A stretch of DNA of 64,000 nucleotides, taken from contig JABLTG010000012.1 in NCBI GenBank assembly GCA_016618085.1, positions 124,001 through 188,000 of the forward strand, in the 5' to 3' direction. Position numbers and translations under genes: made by a program. Positions 21,117 through 31,707 of the stretch are shown in pieces (the first letter of the stretch is position 1; each line of letters starts with the position of its first letter). The notes under the pieces were generated by a model. That model was not told the DNA's origin. It saw only the letters and a list, made by a program, of their open reading frames with translations, and searched no databases. Source of the DNA: Neovahlkampfia damariscottae. Its lineage: Eukaryota; Heterolobosea; Selenaionea; Neovahlkampfiida; Neovahlkampfiidae.

Positions 21117-23205
21117 ATGAACCAAACTAATACGACACAACCGATAACTCTTGAAGCTTCAGATTATATACTGATTGGAAGTCAAACTTTTATCGTTTTC
21201 TACACCATTGTTTTGATGTTTTTATTTTTCATCTTCAGAAAACAAAGAGAATTAAAATACAGAGGAATATTACCATACATCACCGTATTTACATACTGGA
21301 CATTATTGATAAAGTTATTTTTTATCAATTTTTCTCCGTTCGTTGTCTTGAACAAAAAAGGTTGGACACACAAGTAATACACAATGACTTTTTCTAATTT
21401 TTCAAGTTTTTCATGTTGGTGGGGTTTAATACCGTTTACACCTGTGTTGATATTATTCATTATGGTTCAAATTTTAAGTATAGGTCAATATCTATTGAAA
21501 AAACGTTTGGATTCACTTAAAGAAGTTACTTGGGGTTTATTTGATGATAGACATTCAAAAAGTTTGAAAATTGTGGCAGAAAGGTTGAATAAAACCACAC
21601 CTACTTCTGTCAATGATTTGAAAAGATCCAGTTTCAAATGTAAATTAAAGATAACTAATTTCATTAGCTCTATTTTCAAAATCAAACTCTGTTAATAATG
21701 AGTCATCTCAAAACTCTCCAAAGAGTACTCCAAAGCAAAATTCCGATAAAGATTTAGATTCATTGTCAGATGGTGGCAAATCAGACACTAGTGAATCTGC
21801 AATGATAAAATCAGACATGGTTATTGAATTAAGAAATTTTGATGGTAAAGAAAAATTACTTGACTAAATACGAATAGAGAGTTCAGCAACTAAAATTGAA
21901 GAGAATAATAAACAACACTCTTTAAAGAGTGTCGATTTTGATGATTCAGAACTGATTTATGTTAGAAAAATGATCAAAAGAATCAAATTTTTGAGATTTT
22001 TCACAACTGATATTTTCAAATTCGTCATGTTGTTCATTGTATTCGTTGTAAGGACATTTATGATATTTTGACAATTTTCAGGTTTCACTTTTGTCTCATC
22101 TCATTGTTCATGGAGGTATTGAAATTTTCACTACAAACGCTTGTACATTTGAAAAATATCCTGTCTCTACTGCTATTTCTGCCAGTGTAGCCCCAGTTTT
22201 CATTTTTTTCGGATGGCTTTTAACAACAGTTTTTATGATTCTTGATGTCATATTTTTTATCAAAGAAGAAGGTTGCAGTATCAAAAATTTCTATTTTGAA
22301 GATGATCCTTATGGATTTAGAATAGAACAACTTGTTGGTTTTGTTGTATTAGGTGCTATGTTGGGAATCGTAACGCTTCAAGCAACATTGATGTCAGTCA
22401 CAGTCATTTCAGGAAGTCAAAGAGAAGAAACATTTGCATTTTCCATTTTCAGATCAATTTTAGTTGGATTTGTTCAAATATTCATAGTCACTGCATTTTC
22501 AGCAGTTGGACTAATACTTTCTATCATTTCATGGATCAAAATGAAATTTTTTCAAAAAAAAGTTTATGACAGTGAATTTGATGCATTTGTCAGCACAAAA
22601 TCAGGAAAAGATATTTTTAAAAAATATGCAAAGATTGAATGGAGTTTGGAAAATATTCTATTTTTTGAAGAAATTGGAAAATATGAAAAAATTCCAAGTA
22701 AAAAACATGCACAAAGAAGATCAAAAGAAATTGTTCAAAATTATATTATGACTGGATCTCCATTGGAAGTTAATTTATCACATGATGTTCGTAAAAATAC
22801 AATGAAGAAAGTTGATAATTTTGATGAATATAAAGAAGTATATCAATCAATTTTTAATGATGCTTTGAAAGAAACTAAAAGAAATATGAGGGACACATTT
22901 ACCAGAATTTCTGTCACCAAAGAATNNNNNNNNNNNNNNNNNNNNNNNNNNNNNNNNNNNNNNNNNNNNNNNNNNNNNNNNNNNNNNNNNNNNNNNNNNN
23001 NNNNNNNNNNNNNNNNNNNNNNNATACAATGAAGAAAGTTGATAATTTTGATGAATATAAAGAAGTATATCAATCAATTTTTAATGATGCTTTGAAAGAA
23101 ACTAAAAGAAATATGAGGGACACATTTACCAGAATTTCTGTCACCAAAGAATATCAAAATTGGAAAAAGACATCAACAGTATTGATTGACTCAACTGTAA
23201 TGTAA
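21117..23205 (+). CDS. Seven-transmembrane RGS protein (7TM-RGS), copy B, interrupted by an assembly gap
   Basis: A tandem paralogue of copy A with the same exon plan. Introns lie near 21375-21407, 21642-21669, 21845-21877 and 22049-22081. The seven helices and the loop are conserved but clearly diverged, especially the segment 22340-22510 that covers helices 6 and 7. From about 22525 the RGS-coding DNA is essentially identical to copy A, which points to gene conversion or a very recent exchange. A run of 98 N at 22926-23023 falls in the RGS domain. The 129 bases before it reappear after it, so the true gene probably has no gap and no duplication. The stop context (GTAATGTAAATG) is shared with copy A. 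An alternative ATG lies one codon upstream at 21114. Confidence 0.8.
22797..23152. repeat. 129-bp direct duplication flanking a 98-N gap (probable unmerged contig overlap)
   Basis: Bases 22797-22925 and 23024-23152 have the same sequence (both begin ATACAATGAAGAAAG and end TCACCAAAGAAT), with N at 22926-23023 between them. Duplicate ends facing a gap are the usual mark of two contigs that overlap but were scaffolded apart. Removing one copy and the gap keeps the RGS reading frame intact and matches copy A. This affects interpretation of copy B only. Confidence 0.85.
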
Positions 23206-23292
23206 ATGTTTGTACAAAAATGATGTTTCAAATAAAATTTTTAGAATAATCAGATATAGATTGGAAGACTCCAAAATCATGAAAGGAGGTCG

Positions 23293-23758
23293 ATGATTAG
23301 GAGTTTTTTGAAAGTATTTCCAACAGAAAAGAATCATGGCTGTGTTGAGTCTTTGACAGCAGATGCAAAAGTCACCATAACAATAAAAAAAGCAGATTTC
23401 CAACAGAGTATTTTTCCTTGTTGCATAAAAATTTCAAATTCTAATGAAGATTTATTGATATCCTCAAATTCATATACTTTAATCTGGAATCAAAAACTTT
23501 CTCTGTGAGCAAAATTTTTTCTTTTGACATTTCAGTGTTGTGAATGGGACTAAAGACCAACAGGTGTTAAAGTTCACAGTTTGGCAAAATTCAAAGTTTA
23601 TAGGTGATGGAATATATTATTATGACTATAATTTTGAATCTGTTGTTGGGAAGCAAATTATGATTCATGATACAATTTCAAAGAAGACAATTGGGACTTT
23701 ATCAATAGAAATCATGTCTGAAGATTTAAAACTAAAATATATTTTAGTTTCATATTAG
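23293..23758 (+). CDS. Small C2-domain-like protein
   Basis: Two exons joined by an intron at about 23505-23535 (GTGAGC...ATTTCAG). The product, about 145 residues, starts MIRSFLKVFPTEKN. It shows a beta-rich C2 pattern: AKVTITIKKADF, then TLIWNQKLSLSVV, then LKFTVWQNSKFIGDGIY, ending GTLSIEIMS and LKYILVSY. C2 domains bind membranes, often with calcium. The usual Asp cluster is weak here, so calcium-independent binding is possible. The product is close to one C2 domain in size. It lies just downstream of the 7TM-RGS copies. The 5' end could include an unseen upstream exon. Confidence 0.55.
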
Positions 23759-23879
23759 ACAGTTTGTTTCATTAACATTCAAAATTTTTTGAAATGACTT
23801 GCAAAATGGGTTAATCAAAAATAAGATGAATGAAATGCAAGATTTACAACTTAACAAAGAAATATTCGAAAAAATTAAT

Positions 23880-25445
23880 GAATAAGGTGTTGTTATATCA
23901 GAAAATCAATAGATTGGTTTGAAGATTTCAAAAAATGATCAAATCTTGTCAATCAATTCCATCGATTTCAGATCACATTATCAGTTTTTGTTTCAGAAAA
24001 TGACTTAAAAGAAGATTCTATAACACTTTCATTGGGGAATCAAACATTTATACAAATAGGGGTCTCTCTTTTTTCTTTTCATTTGCTCTCATCAAATGAT
24101 AAAATTGAAAAGTTCACAAGATCAGTTTTCATTGAAAAATTATTTTCAAGTGAACAAATGGAATGAAAGAAATATAGTATTTAACGCATCTCAAAATAAA
24201 TTAGAACAATTTGTCAATGGAAAGAACATCCCGGTGGATAGAATTGTTGACTTCAAAGTGTTTGAGAATTTGATCTCTATTTTGCAATTGGGAAACCTCT
24301 TCAATTGAAATATGATGGAAATATTTTCGAGGGACATATTTCAAATGTCCATTGCTCAAATTAAATTTTGGTTTTTTTTGACGTTGGAGAATTTTTTTGT
24401 CCAATCACAATGAAAATTTTTTTTGTTCTCCTGATAATGAAGATACTGGGGGTCCTGACATATTCAAAGAATTAGATGAACATAAACAAAGATCATCACT
24501 GTTATTGAGTGATACGACTATCTTCAAGAGATTTAAATTGAAAATAGAAAAAATAATAATTTTTGAAAGAACAATAAGAAAAAAAAGTTAAATTTTCTGT
24601 TGAAAATCAAGAAACTGAATACATAGTAAAATTAGAAAGAGAATTTGACAATTTGAATTGTTAGACAAAAATTATATTTTTTTTAACATTGACAGGTATC
24701 CAAATTTTGGAGAATAATTATTTATTTGTTGATGACATTAAGATTGAGATTGAAAATTTAAATGGAAAGAAAGAAATTATAATTGAAAATCAATTTAAAT
24801 TTAGAGATTTGTTTTGTCAAAGAAAAAGTTTTTTCTTTTGAAAAATCAGCTGAAAATTTTTCTTTCAAAGATCATTCTTCAAATGAATTTCATTTGATTT
24901 TTAAAAATTTAGAAGAAAAATCATCTGTAGAAAGTATCAAAGAATATGAAAATTCCAGTGGTGTGCTATTTACTGGTTATGATTTCATTGAATGCTTGAA
25001 TCATGATCTTTTTGTTTCAACATATGAAATATCTTTCTTGTTTAAATTTAAATTATCTGATGAATTGAAAGATTTACCACTGTGGACAACTAATGAAAAG
25101 GAAGTTATAATATCAACATTTTATTGTTCCATCATCCAAAAAAATAATGTTGAAATTTCCACAAAAGATGAAACAAATAAGGATGACTTTCTTTTTCAAT
25201 TGAATCAAGTTTACAAAAAAAATGATTGGAATACAAAAATTGTAACATACTCAAGCTCAACATTAAAAGAGTATTATAATGGAATTTTATTTGAAAATTG
25301 ATAATTCTCGACCTATCAAAGACACCATAAACGTAAGATAAAAAAATTCATTTTTGACTAAAAAGTTTTGTATAGGTGCTTTGAATGATGTAGATTTCAG
25401 TGGATTTTGTGGATTAATTTCAAATATTCAAATTTTCAATTAGGT
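23880..25445 (+). pseudogene. Laminin-G/ConA-lectin-like repeats, exon structure unresolved, possibly degenerate
   Basis: Several open stretches on the plus strand show the concanavalin-like LamG pattern: WNERNIVFNASQNKLEQFVNG at about 24160-24230, NDWNTKIVTYSSSTLKEYYNG at about 25225-25280, and DFSGFCGLISNIQIFN ending at 25445. CCAATCACAATG at 24401-24412 opens a signal-peptide-like start (MKIFFVLLIMKILG), which suggests at least one secreted protein begins here. I could not find splice choices that keep frame across 24060-24110 or 25300-25360, so the locus may be a decayed gene, or two genes with unusual introns. A secreted carbohydrate-binding or adhesion role would fit if it is active. 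Confidence 0.35.
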
Positions 25446-25495
25446 CTTGAAAGAAGAAATTCAAAAAATCTAATTAAAATCTTTTCGAGGAAAGT

Positions 25496-27224
25496 TTATT
25501 GAATATTCAATTCTTTAATTAAATTTGAATATCTTTTTCTGACAAATTCTTTCATACCTTCCATCATATTGAACCAAGTCATTTCAGTTTTCAAAAATGG
25601 ATTGGTATGATGTGCAGTCAGATAATCAATATACAATCTATTCATATATTCTTTACGTATTTCTTGAAATAAAAATGATTGAAGTTGACTGATTCTTTCA
25701 ATAAGTTTGCTGTTTGGGTTGAAAATTCTCTTGATTACCAAAATCAATTTCTCACGATAGATCTTCATGAAAAGAGGTGATTTTAATATTCTACCTGTTA
25801 GTACAACAAATTTTTCTTTATCATTGCTAAATGAATAGAATGACCAATCTAATGCAGTTGTATCTGCCCAATCTTTGAATTTAGAATTTCTCATTTTTTT
25901 CCTCTGGAAACTCCAAGTAGTATCATAAGGAATAAATTCGAATTTACCAGTTTCAGGGTTTTTATAGATATAATAATTATGATATCCAAAGGAATATGAA
26001 TCTGTTGTGCATGTGCAAGCTTCAATTGCCAAATAAGTCAAGAATCTTTCTACATCCAATACTTTTGTGATTTCAGATTCAAAATTTCTTGAAGAGTTGA
26101 TTTTTTTGATTAAATCTAACAAATCTAAATAGTTTGTTGAATTTACTGATATTTGATCATACACTGGGACACGAAATCCCATTCTTTCGGCGGTTAAATC
26201 TTTATAGATTTGTGGATCATCTCCTTTGTAAGCTAAACTTGCTGAGACCATTCTTCCTTGGTATAAGCTTCCATAATCCTCATTATATCTTGCACTGATA
26301 AAATCTTGATCAACTTCTTCACCAATCCAATACAATGAAAATTTGACATCTTTGATGTACAACATTGCAAAAGTGCTTCTTTGACTTGGAATTTTGAATG
26401 ATCTATGCATGTCAAATGGTATCACATATCTTGTACCAAACCCATTTTCACCGGAATTTTTTAAAGAAACTTTTTTAATCCCAAAGAAATCGTTATTTGC
26501 AAAATTCATTTTGAAATTCTTCACCAACAAAAATCTACCAGAATTTCCTTTTATTCTGATTTTACTATTGTCCATTTTTATTATTTTATTACCATTACTG
26601 AATGTTAAATTCATTGGAACCCATTTATTGGTGAAAGCACGAGTTGGATTTATCATTCGTAAGTAATGAGAATTCTTCATTTGAACTCTAAAAATTGAAA
26701 TTGAAGAAAGGTTAAATAAAGGATGATTATCTTTGTATATTTCATTTTTTGAGTAGTATTCTCTGTTATCTTGTCTATTTTCTCCATATGGCAGTGTTGA
26801 AAAATTTGGTATTTTTGTACTGCAATCAGAGCCTGTGTATCCATGATTGCATCGACAGAAATGTTCATTATTAGATATTTTGCAAAAACTTTTTCCAGGA
26901 CATGTATTTTCTGGACATTTTACAGAACCACAGTCCTTTCCTTTCCACCCTTCACAACAAACACATTTATCAAAACAAACACCATTTCCAAGTTCTGTGA
27001 AACAATTATTTGGACATTTACATGAATAAGGATACATCATCGTGATATTACATTTCCAATAACAATGAACTTGTTCTTGTTGTATCATAATTTTTTTTTT
27101 GGTTTGAACAAAAAACTAGGCTGAGTTTACCAGGTATCTTGTCGCATTCATCCACACATGATTGTGATTTTGAAACACCATAAAATAGAATAAAAAGCAG
27201 AAACAAAAGACTCACACTCTTCAT
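25496..27224 (-). CDS. Secreted EGF-like and CotH-kinase protein
   Basis: Two exons. Exon 1 codes a signal peptide (MKSVSLLFLLFILFYGVSKS) then CVDECDKIPE, spliced near 27080-27130. Exon 2 begins with Cys-rich EGF-like modules (CVCCEGWKGKDCGSVKC, CRCNHGYTGSDC). The C-terminal 380 residues are a CotH domain: IRIKGNSGRF, VSLKNSGENGFGTRY, WIGEEVDQDFISARY, DYGSLYQGRMV, LDVERFLTYLAIEA, and the acidic signature FEFIPYDTTWSF. CotH proteins are secretory-pathway atypical kinases, known from Bacillus spore coat and from fungi, where they also act as invasins. EGF plus CotH is typical of amoeboid protists. CCAATC lies at 27255-27261. Some catalytic residues look conserved but activity is not shown. Confidence 0.85.
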
Positions 27225-27297
27225 CTATATTTGGTGAAAAATAGTGGATTCTTTTGATTGGTTAAATTCTTAAATTGACTGAAAATTTATTCATTGT

Positions 27298-28180
27298 TCA
27301 TATTTTTTCTTTTTTTTTGAATTCCACACCAACACCTGAATAAACAATAAGTGATTTTGTTGAAAATCCACCAAATCCACTGTTTTCATTTTTTCTATTT
27401 TCCACTAATTGAATTCTTTTGTTTACCAATTTTCCACTTTTATTTGCGAGTCCAAATGGATCAATAACAGCACTGATATAACTCACCTGTTTCAAGATTT
27501 GATACTGTCCCTTTCAAAGTTGTTCCTTCTAAAGATATTGATATTGGAACAAGTTTTAATTCAAGATTACCAGACTCTTTCAATATTGAATAAATGATGT
27601 GATCATTTCTTTGCAAATATGATGCATTTATTGGGTTTGGATTTAAAAACAGATGGAATGAAAATTAATAATGTTCCTAATTCATCATTAGATTTAAATT
27701 TAAAGTCATTTCCTTCTTGTAGTAAAATCAACGAATCCAATTTTCCTTCAATTTCTTCCACATTTTGAAAATAAATTTTTCTCATTTCATTCATAATTGA
27801 AGATACTTTTGAACTTGAAATATCAAATTTTTTTGACAATAATTTAACTTTATCAATTGGTGCTATGGTTTTCTATTTTCGTGTGTGTAAAAATCTTTTA
27901 CATTTGATTGAGGAATTAAACCAAAACCATGATGGAATTTTGTTTGTTTATCAATGTAGTCTTGAACTTTTTTCATAGTCAAAATAAATATCTTCAGCTT
28001 CACATTGTTCACATATAGTATTTATTCCTTTTACTCCTCCAAATAGTCCTCCTCCTCAATCACCTGCCAAAGTAAAGGAAAAGTCCTGACATTGGTTTTG
28101 CAAGAGATATTTCTTTTTCTATATCAAAAGTGGAACGAGGTTGAGGTATTCCATTGAAAGTTACAAGTAAAAAAAAAAAA
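27298..28180 (-). pseudogene. Interrupted gene of unknown family
   Basis: Reading the minus strand, consecutive stretches (PMSGLFLYFG; GGGLFGGVKGINTICEQCEA; DKQTKFHHGFGLIPQSN; KVKLLSKKFDISSSKVSSIM; LILLQEGNDFKFKSNDELGT; LEGTTLKGTVSNLETG; SAVIDPFGLANKSGKLV) read like one protein of roughly 270 residues. They lie in different frames, with at least one in-frame stop, and most joins lack good GT-AG pairs. A decayed copy is the simplest reading. Alternatively, several very short introns have been missed. I do not recognise the family. Confidence 0.4.
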
Positions 28181-28372
28181 AAGAGTTAAACAAAAGGTGC
28201 CGAGGTCTGATAGATTTAAAAAGTGTAAAATATCACCCATAAGAAATCGTTTAAGGGTGGTAAAATATGTAAAAAGAGAACTAAATGATGAACTATTTCT
28301 CAAATGCAATCTTGATGTTATGTTAGAAAATCAAATTTAGAAATTCTAATTTCCAATGCTCATTATAAAACA

Positions 28373-28579
28373 ATGATCAACTTTGCAAGAAAAATTCCAC
28401 TTGAGGAATTAATCCTATACAAGAAAAATGAATTTCAACAGATATTTAAAAATGAAAAACTTGAAGTTGTAATGGAATTTTCCGTTCAATTGATACCAAT
28501 GATTGAAAAAGAAATGATTGTTTTTTATGATTTTAGAGGAAAATTTTTTGATTTAACACCTGTGTGTTTCAAATTTTAA
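28373..28579 (+). CDS. Short hypothetical ORF, uncertain
   Basis: An ATG-started frame of 68 residues (MINFARKIPLEELILYKKN to DLTPVCFKF) in the 460-bp stretch between the pseudogene and the lipase gene. It has no membrane segment or known motif, and no CCAAT box directly upstream. The rest of 28181-28641 shows nothing else that I can support, apart from TGATTGGTC at about 28597 that probably serves the lipase. The ORF may be a gene relic. Confidence 0.25.
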   Translation: MINFARKIPLEELILYKKNEFQQIFKNEKLEVVMEFSVQLIPMIEKEMIVFYDFRGKFFDLTPVCFKF

Positions 28580-28641
28580 AAAAAAATCGGATTATTTTTT
28601 GATTGGTCAAGGAATCAAAAAAAGTTCCGACAACACATCTG

Positions 28642-29721
28642 ATGTTTTTTTGGATAATTCTTTTTTGCTTTGTATTTTTAATTTTATATTTAAAATTCAT
28701 CAAAGATCCAGAAATCAGTTTAGGTATAAAGGTATTGCATTATGTCATGGTTTTTGTGTATCAAATTTCAGGAATGAAACCAAAAGCAAAATTTTCAAGA
28801 AACCTAATGAATACTATATTATTTATTCCACAACCTCATGTTTCAAAAGGTGTTCAATCTGTCGATTTGAATGTTCCTCACTTTGAAGAAAAATATAAAT
28901 TTGTTAAAATTAGAATTTTTGAAGACTTGAGCATAAAACAAGAAAACAAATCTGTATTTATTTTTATTCATGGAGGTCAAAAAAAAAAATAATCTAAACG
29001 TGATTTAGGTGGTTTTGTTATGGGATTTCATCGAAACTATGATGATTATTGTAGAAAACTTGCAAGAAGAGGAATGATAGTTATTGCAATTATGTATCGT
29101 TTAGCTCCAGAACATCCATTTCCAGCTGCTGTTCATGATTGCTTTTCAGTTGCTCATTGGTTAGAAAAACAAAAAACAGTTAACACTTGTGAATCATTAC
29201 AAAACGCTGATTTTAAAAAAATATGCATAGGTGGTGATTCTGCAGGTGGAAATTTAAGTGTTGTATTTTGTACTTATGTTAGAGACCAAAATTTAGATAT
29301 CAAAATTTCAGCTCAAATAATTGCATACCCAGGATTCTTTTTTGAAAAAAATTTACCGTCAATAGAAAGAAAAGATAAAAGATATTTGCTCACAGAAGAA
29401 GTTGTTCAATTTTTTGTTGATTCATATGCAGGTGAAAATGAAAAAGAAAAAATTAAAGATTCACCACTTTTAAATCCAATGAATAATCCAAATGGAATGA
29501 ATGATTTACCACCTGCTTTGGTATTTACAGTAGATATTGATCCTTTACATGATGATGGTGTTGAATACGTGAAAGAATTAAAAAAATGTAATATTGAAGT
29601 AAAACATGTGGATTTTAAAGAAACAATACATGGTTTTTTAGTACTTCCTTGGGTAAATCAATACAAAAATGCGTTCAATGAAATTATGACATTTTTAAAA
29701 GATGATGTCAAGTTGATTTAA
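28642..29721 (+). CDS. Alpha/beta hydrolase, hormone-sensitive-lipase/arylacetamide deacetylase type
   Basis: Exon 1 starts MFFWIILFCFVFLILYLKF, a signal-anchor helix. A short intron (GTCAAAA...GATTTAG, 28976-29007) splits the oxyanion motif, and splicing restores FIHGGGFVMG. Exon 2 holds RLAPEHPFPAAVHD, the nucleophile elbow GGDSAGGN, and late Asp (TVDIDPLHDD) and His (ETIHGFLV) positions for the catalytic triad. This is the HSL/AADAC branch (Abhydrolase_3), which deacylates lipid esters, usually as type II ER membrane proteins with a lumenal catalytic domain. The protein is about 350 residues, close to family size. A TGATTGGTC box lies about 45 nt upstream of the ATG. Confidence 0.9.
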
Positions 29722-29752
29722 AAGAATCAAAAAATAATATCTTTTAATATCC

Positions 29753-30000
29753 TCATCCTATGTCTTTCATTTTTAAAATTGGAATTTGTTTTTTATATCT
29801 GTGAATGATGAGGGATTTTTGATTTATTCTGAGAAGTCCCATAGTTGTTGATTGGTTAATTCTTTCATTTTCCCATAATATCCTGTGTTCTAAAATTGAT
29901 TCTTTGAAAGGATATTCTTGGCTTTTCTGCTGTTTTGTATCAATTTTTGTTGTTTTGAACAATTCATCTAAAATGAAATTCAGAAGTGATATCATATGGA
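29753..30000 (-). CDS. Short hypothetical protein, uncertain
   Basis: An ATG-started frame (MISLLNFILDELFKTTKID to QIPILKMKDIG) of about 82 residues in the 340-bp space between the lipase and desaturase genes. The Lys- and Ile-rich composition is like that of true exons here, but nothing in it is recognised. A TGATTGG box lies inside the frame at about 29850. It may be only the shared 3' region of the two convergent neighbours. Confidence 0.25.
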
Positions 30001-30062
30001 GAAAGTCACTTAAAATGAAATAAAACAACAAAATGCACCCAGATCACTAAACTTTTATTATC

Positions 30063-31618
30063 TTATACTTTTTTCTTTTTTTGAAAAATACCATCACGTT
30101 GGTTTTGAAATTGTTCAATATGTTGCCAATGTTGTCTTACAGTGTCAACAAATCCATCACAAATATAATATTTCAATCCAAACTCTTCAATAGTTTTCTT
30201 AATAATAGGTACTAAAATATTAGAAGAAAAAAAAATAACATACAAAGTTCTGGATAAAAATGAGGAGCTATTGAAGGCAACAAATGATGTGGTACTTGAT
30301 AATTCAAATAACCTGAAATATAAGTCCAAAAAATAGAATCATGTGAATAATCTGTTGCTGTTAATACTTGCATTTCAGCCCAATCCCTTGGAACTATAAA
30401 AAAGTTAAAACTAAAAATATCAAACTTGGTCTATCATGTGGCCATTCACAAGATTCTGAAACATGAGTGATTTGAGAAAAGATTCCAAATAAATAACCAG
30501 ATACAATTAATGAAATAGTGTACATTGCTAATGTTGTATAAACTCCTTGTCCTAAATATATTGGTAAAAAGATTCGATGAGTGAAATATAAAATTTTTGC
30601 TCCAAAGAAAAGTAAAGAAGTTTTGAGTCCACGATCATTAATTTTTACATTTTCTTGACCTCCTCTGAAATAACTCAAAAAATCATCCAATTTCATTTCT
30701 GCTGTAACTAATCCATACCTAAAGAACAAATGAGTTAAAAAAAAAATATAAAATTTACATATATGGCTGTAACCAAGTTGGAAAGATAAAAATATCGTCA
30801 AATTGATATTTCAAATCATCATGTGGTTCATGTGGTGAGCATTTATAAACACTAATGTCAGGGTCTACTCCAGTGACATTAGTCCAGATATGATGTGCAA
30901 AAACATGACGATGTGTCCAAATGTAAGTTGAGTGTCCTGAAAATACATCACCAAAGAGACCAAAATAATACCAAAGTGAACTATTATGTGAATATGATGA
31001 ATGTGAAGCATCATGTAACAAATGCACCTAAGTTGAAAAAATAAAAAAAATTGGTGAGCAATTACCATGGAGAGATGATGAAAAATACCAGCAAAAATAG
31101 CAAATAAAGCTTTGTAGATGAGTGAAATACTTGAATACATGCTGAAATAATATGAAAGAAATAAACCACCAATAATAAAGAAAGTGTTAAAAATAGTAAA
31201 AGTTGACATTTGACGAGTATCCTTTATGCCTTTATCTTTGAAATATTTTTCAACGTTTTCTCTTAATTCTTTATGAAATAATCAATATCAAAATTAATTT
31301 TACTTGTATAAAAACCTGTGTCAACAGTGTAAGCAGGAAATTTTTGTGTTGATAATTCTCCAACACAAGGTACTTTTTCTGTTCCTAAATAATTTTTTGA
31401 TGATATTTTATGATATGATTCAAATAAATTTGTTATTTCTGAACCAGCTGCCCAATCTAATAAATACTCTCCACCTGGATGTATCTTTTTCCATTCAGTA
31501 ATGTCATATACCTTTCCATATAAACTGACATAAGCTTTATTGATATTAATAGAATGATTTAATTACCATCATCTGGTTTATTATGTTTTTCAACCTCTTC
31601 CCAAGTAAATGACTTCAT
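30063..31618 (-). CDS. Cytochrome b5-fused front-end fatty acid desaturase
   Basis: A multi-exon gene starting MKSFTWEEVEKHNKPDD. The N-terminal cytochrome b5 domain has the haem motif HPGGEYLLDWA. The desaturase part carries three histidine boxes: HDASHSSYSH at about 30970-31010, HRHVFAHH near 30900, and QVPHH near 30280, with the Gln of the third box marking delta-5/delta-6/delta-8 front-end enzymes. Four hydrophobic segments flank them. These ER enzymes use O2 and cytochrome b5 to insert a double bond between an existing one and the carboxyl end, a step in arachidonate or EPA synthesis. Regiospecificity cannot be read from sequence. CCAATCG at about 31650 is in the sense orientation upstream. 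Confidence 0.92.
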
Positions 31619-31707
31619 GATTCTTTTTTGTATTGGAGCACAGAACGATTGGTCAATGTTAATTCGGCATCCAATAAAATTTGGCTCCAAATCTAAATTT
31701 AATTTTT

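Noticed and set aside
22843-23077. Minus-strand frames crossing the N gap
   Set aside because: They consist largely of unknown residues and lie antisense to the RGS-coding sequence.
26394-27029. Plus-strand frames of 60-90 residues inside the CotH gene
   Set aside because: Shadows of the strongly supported minus-strand EGF-CotH protein. They have no splice logic or family features.
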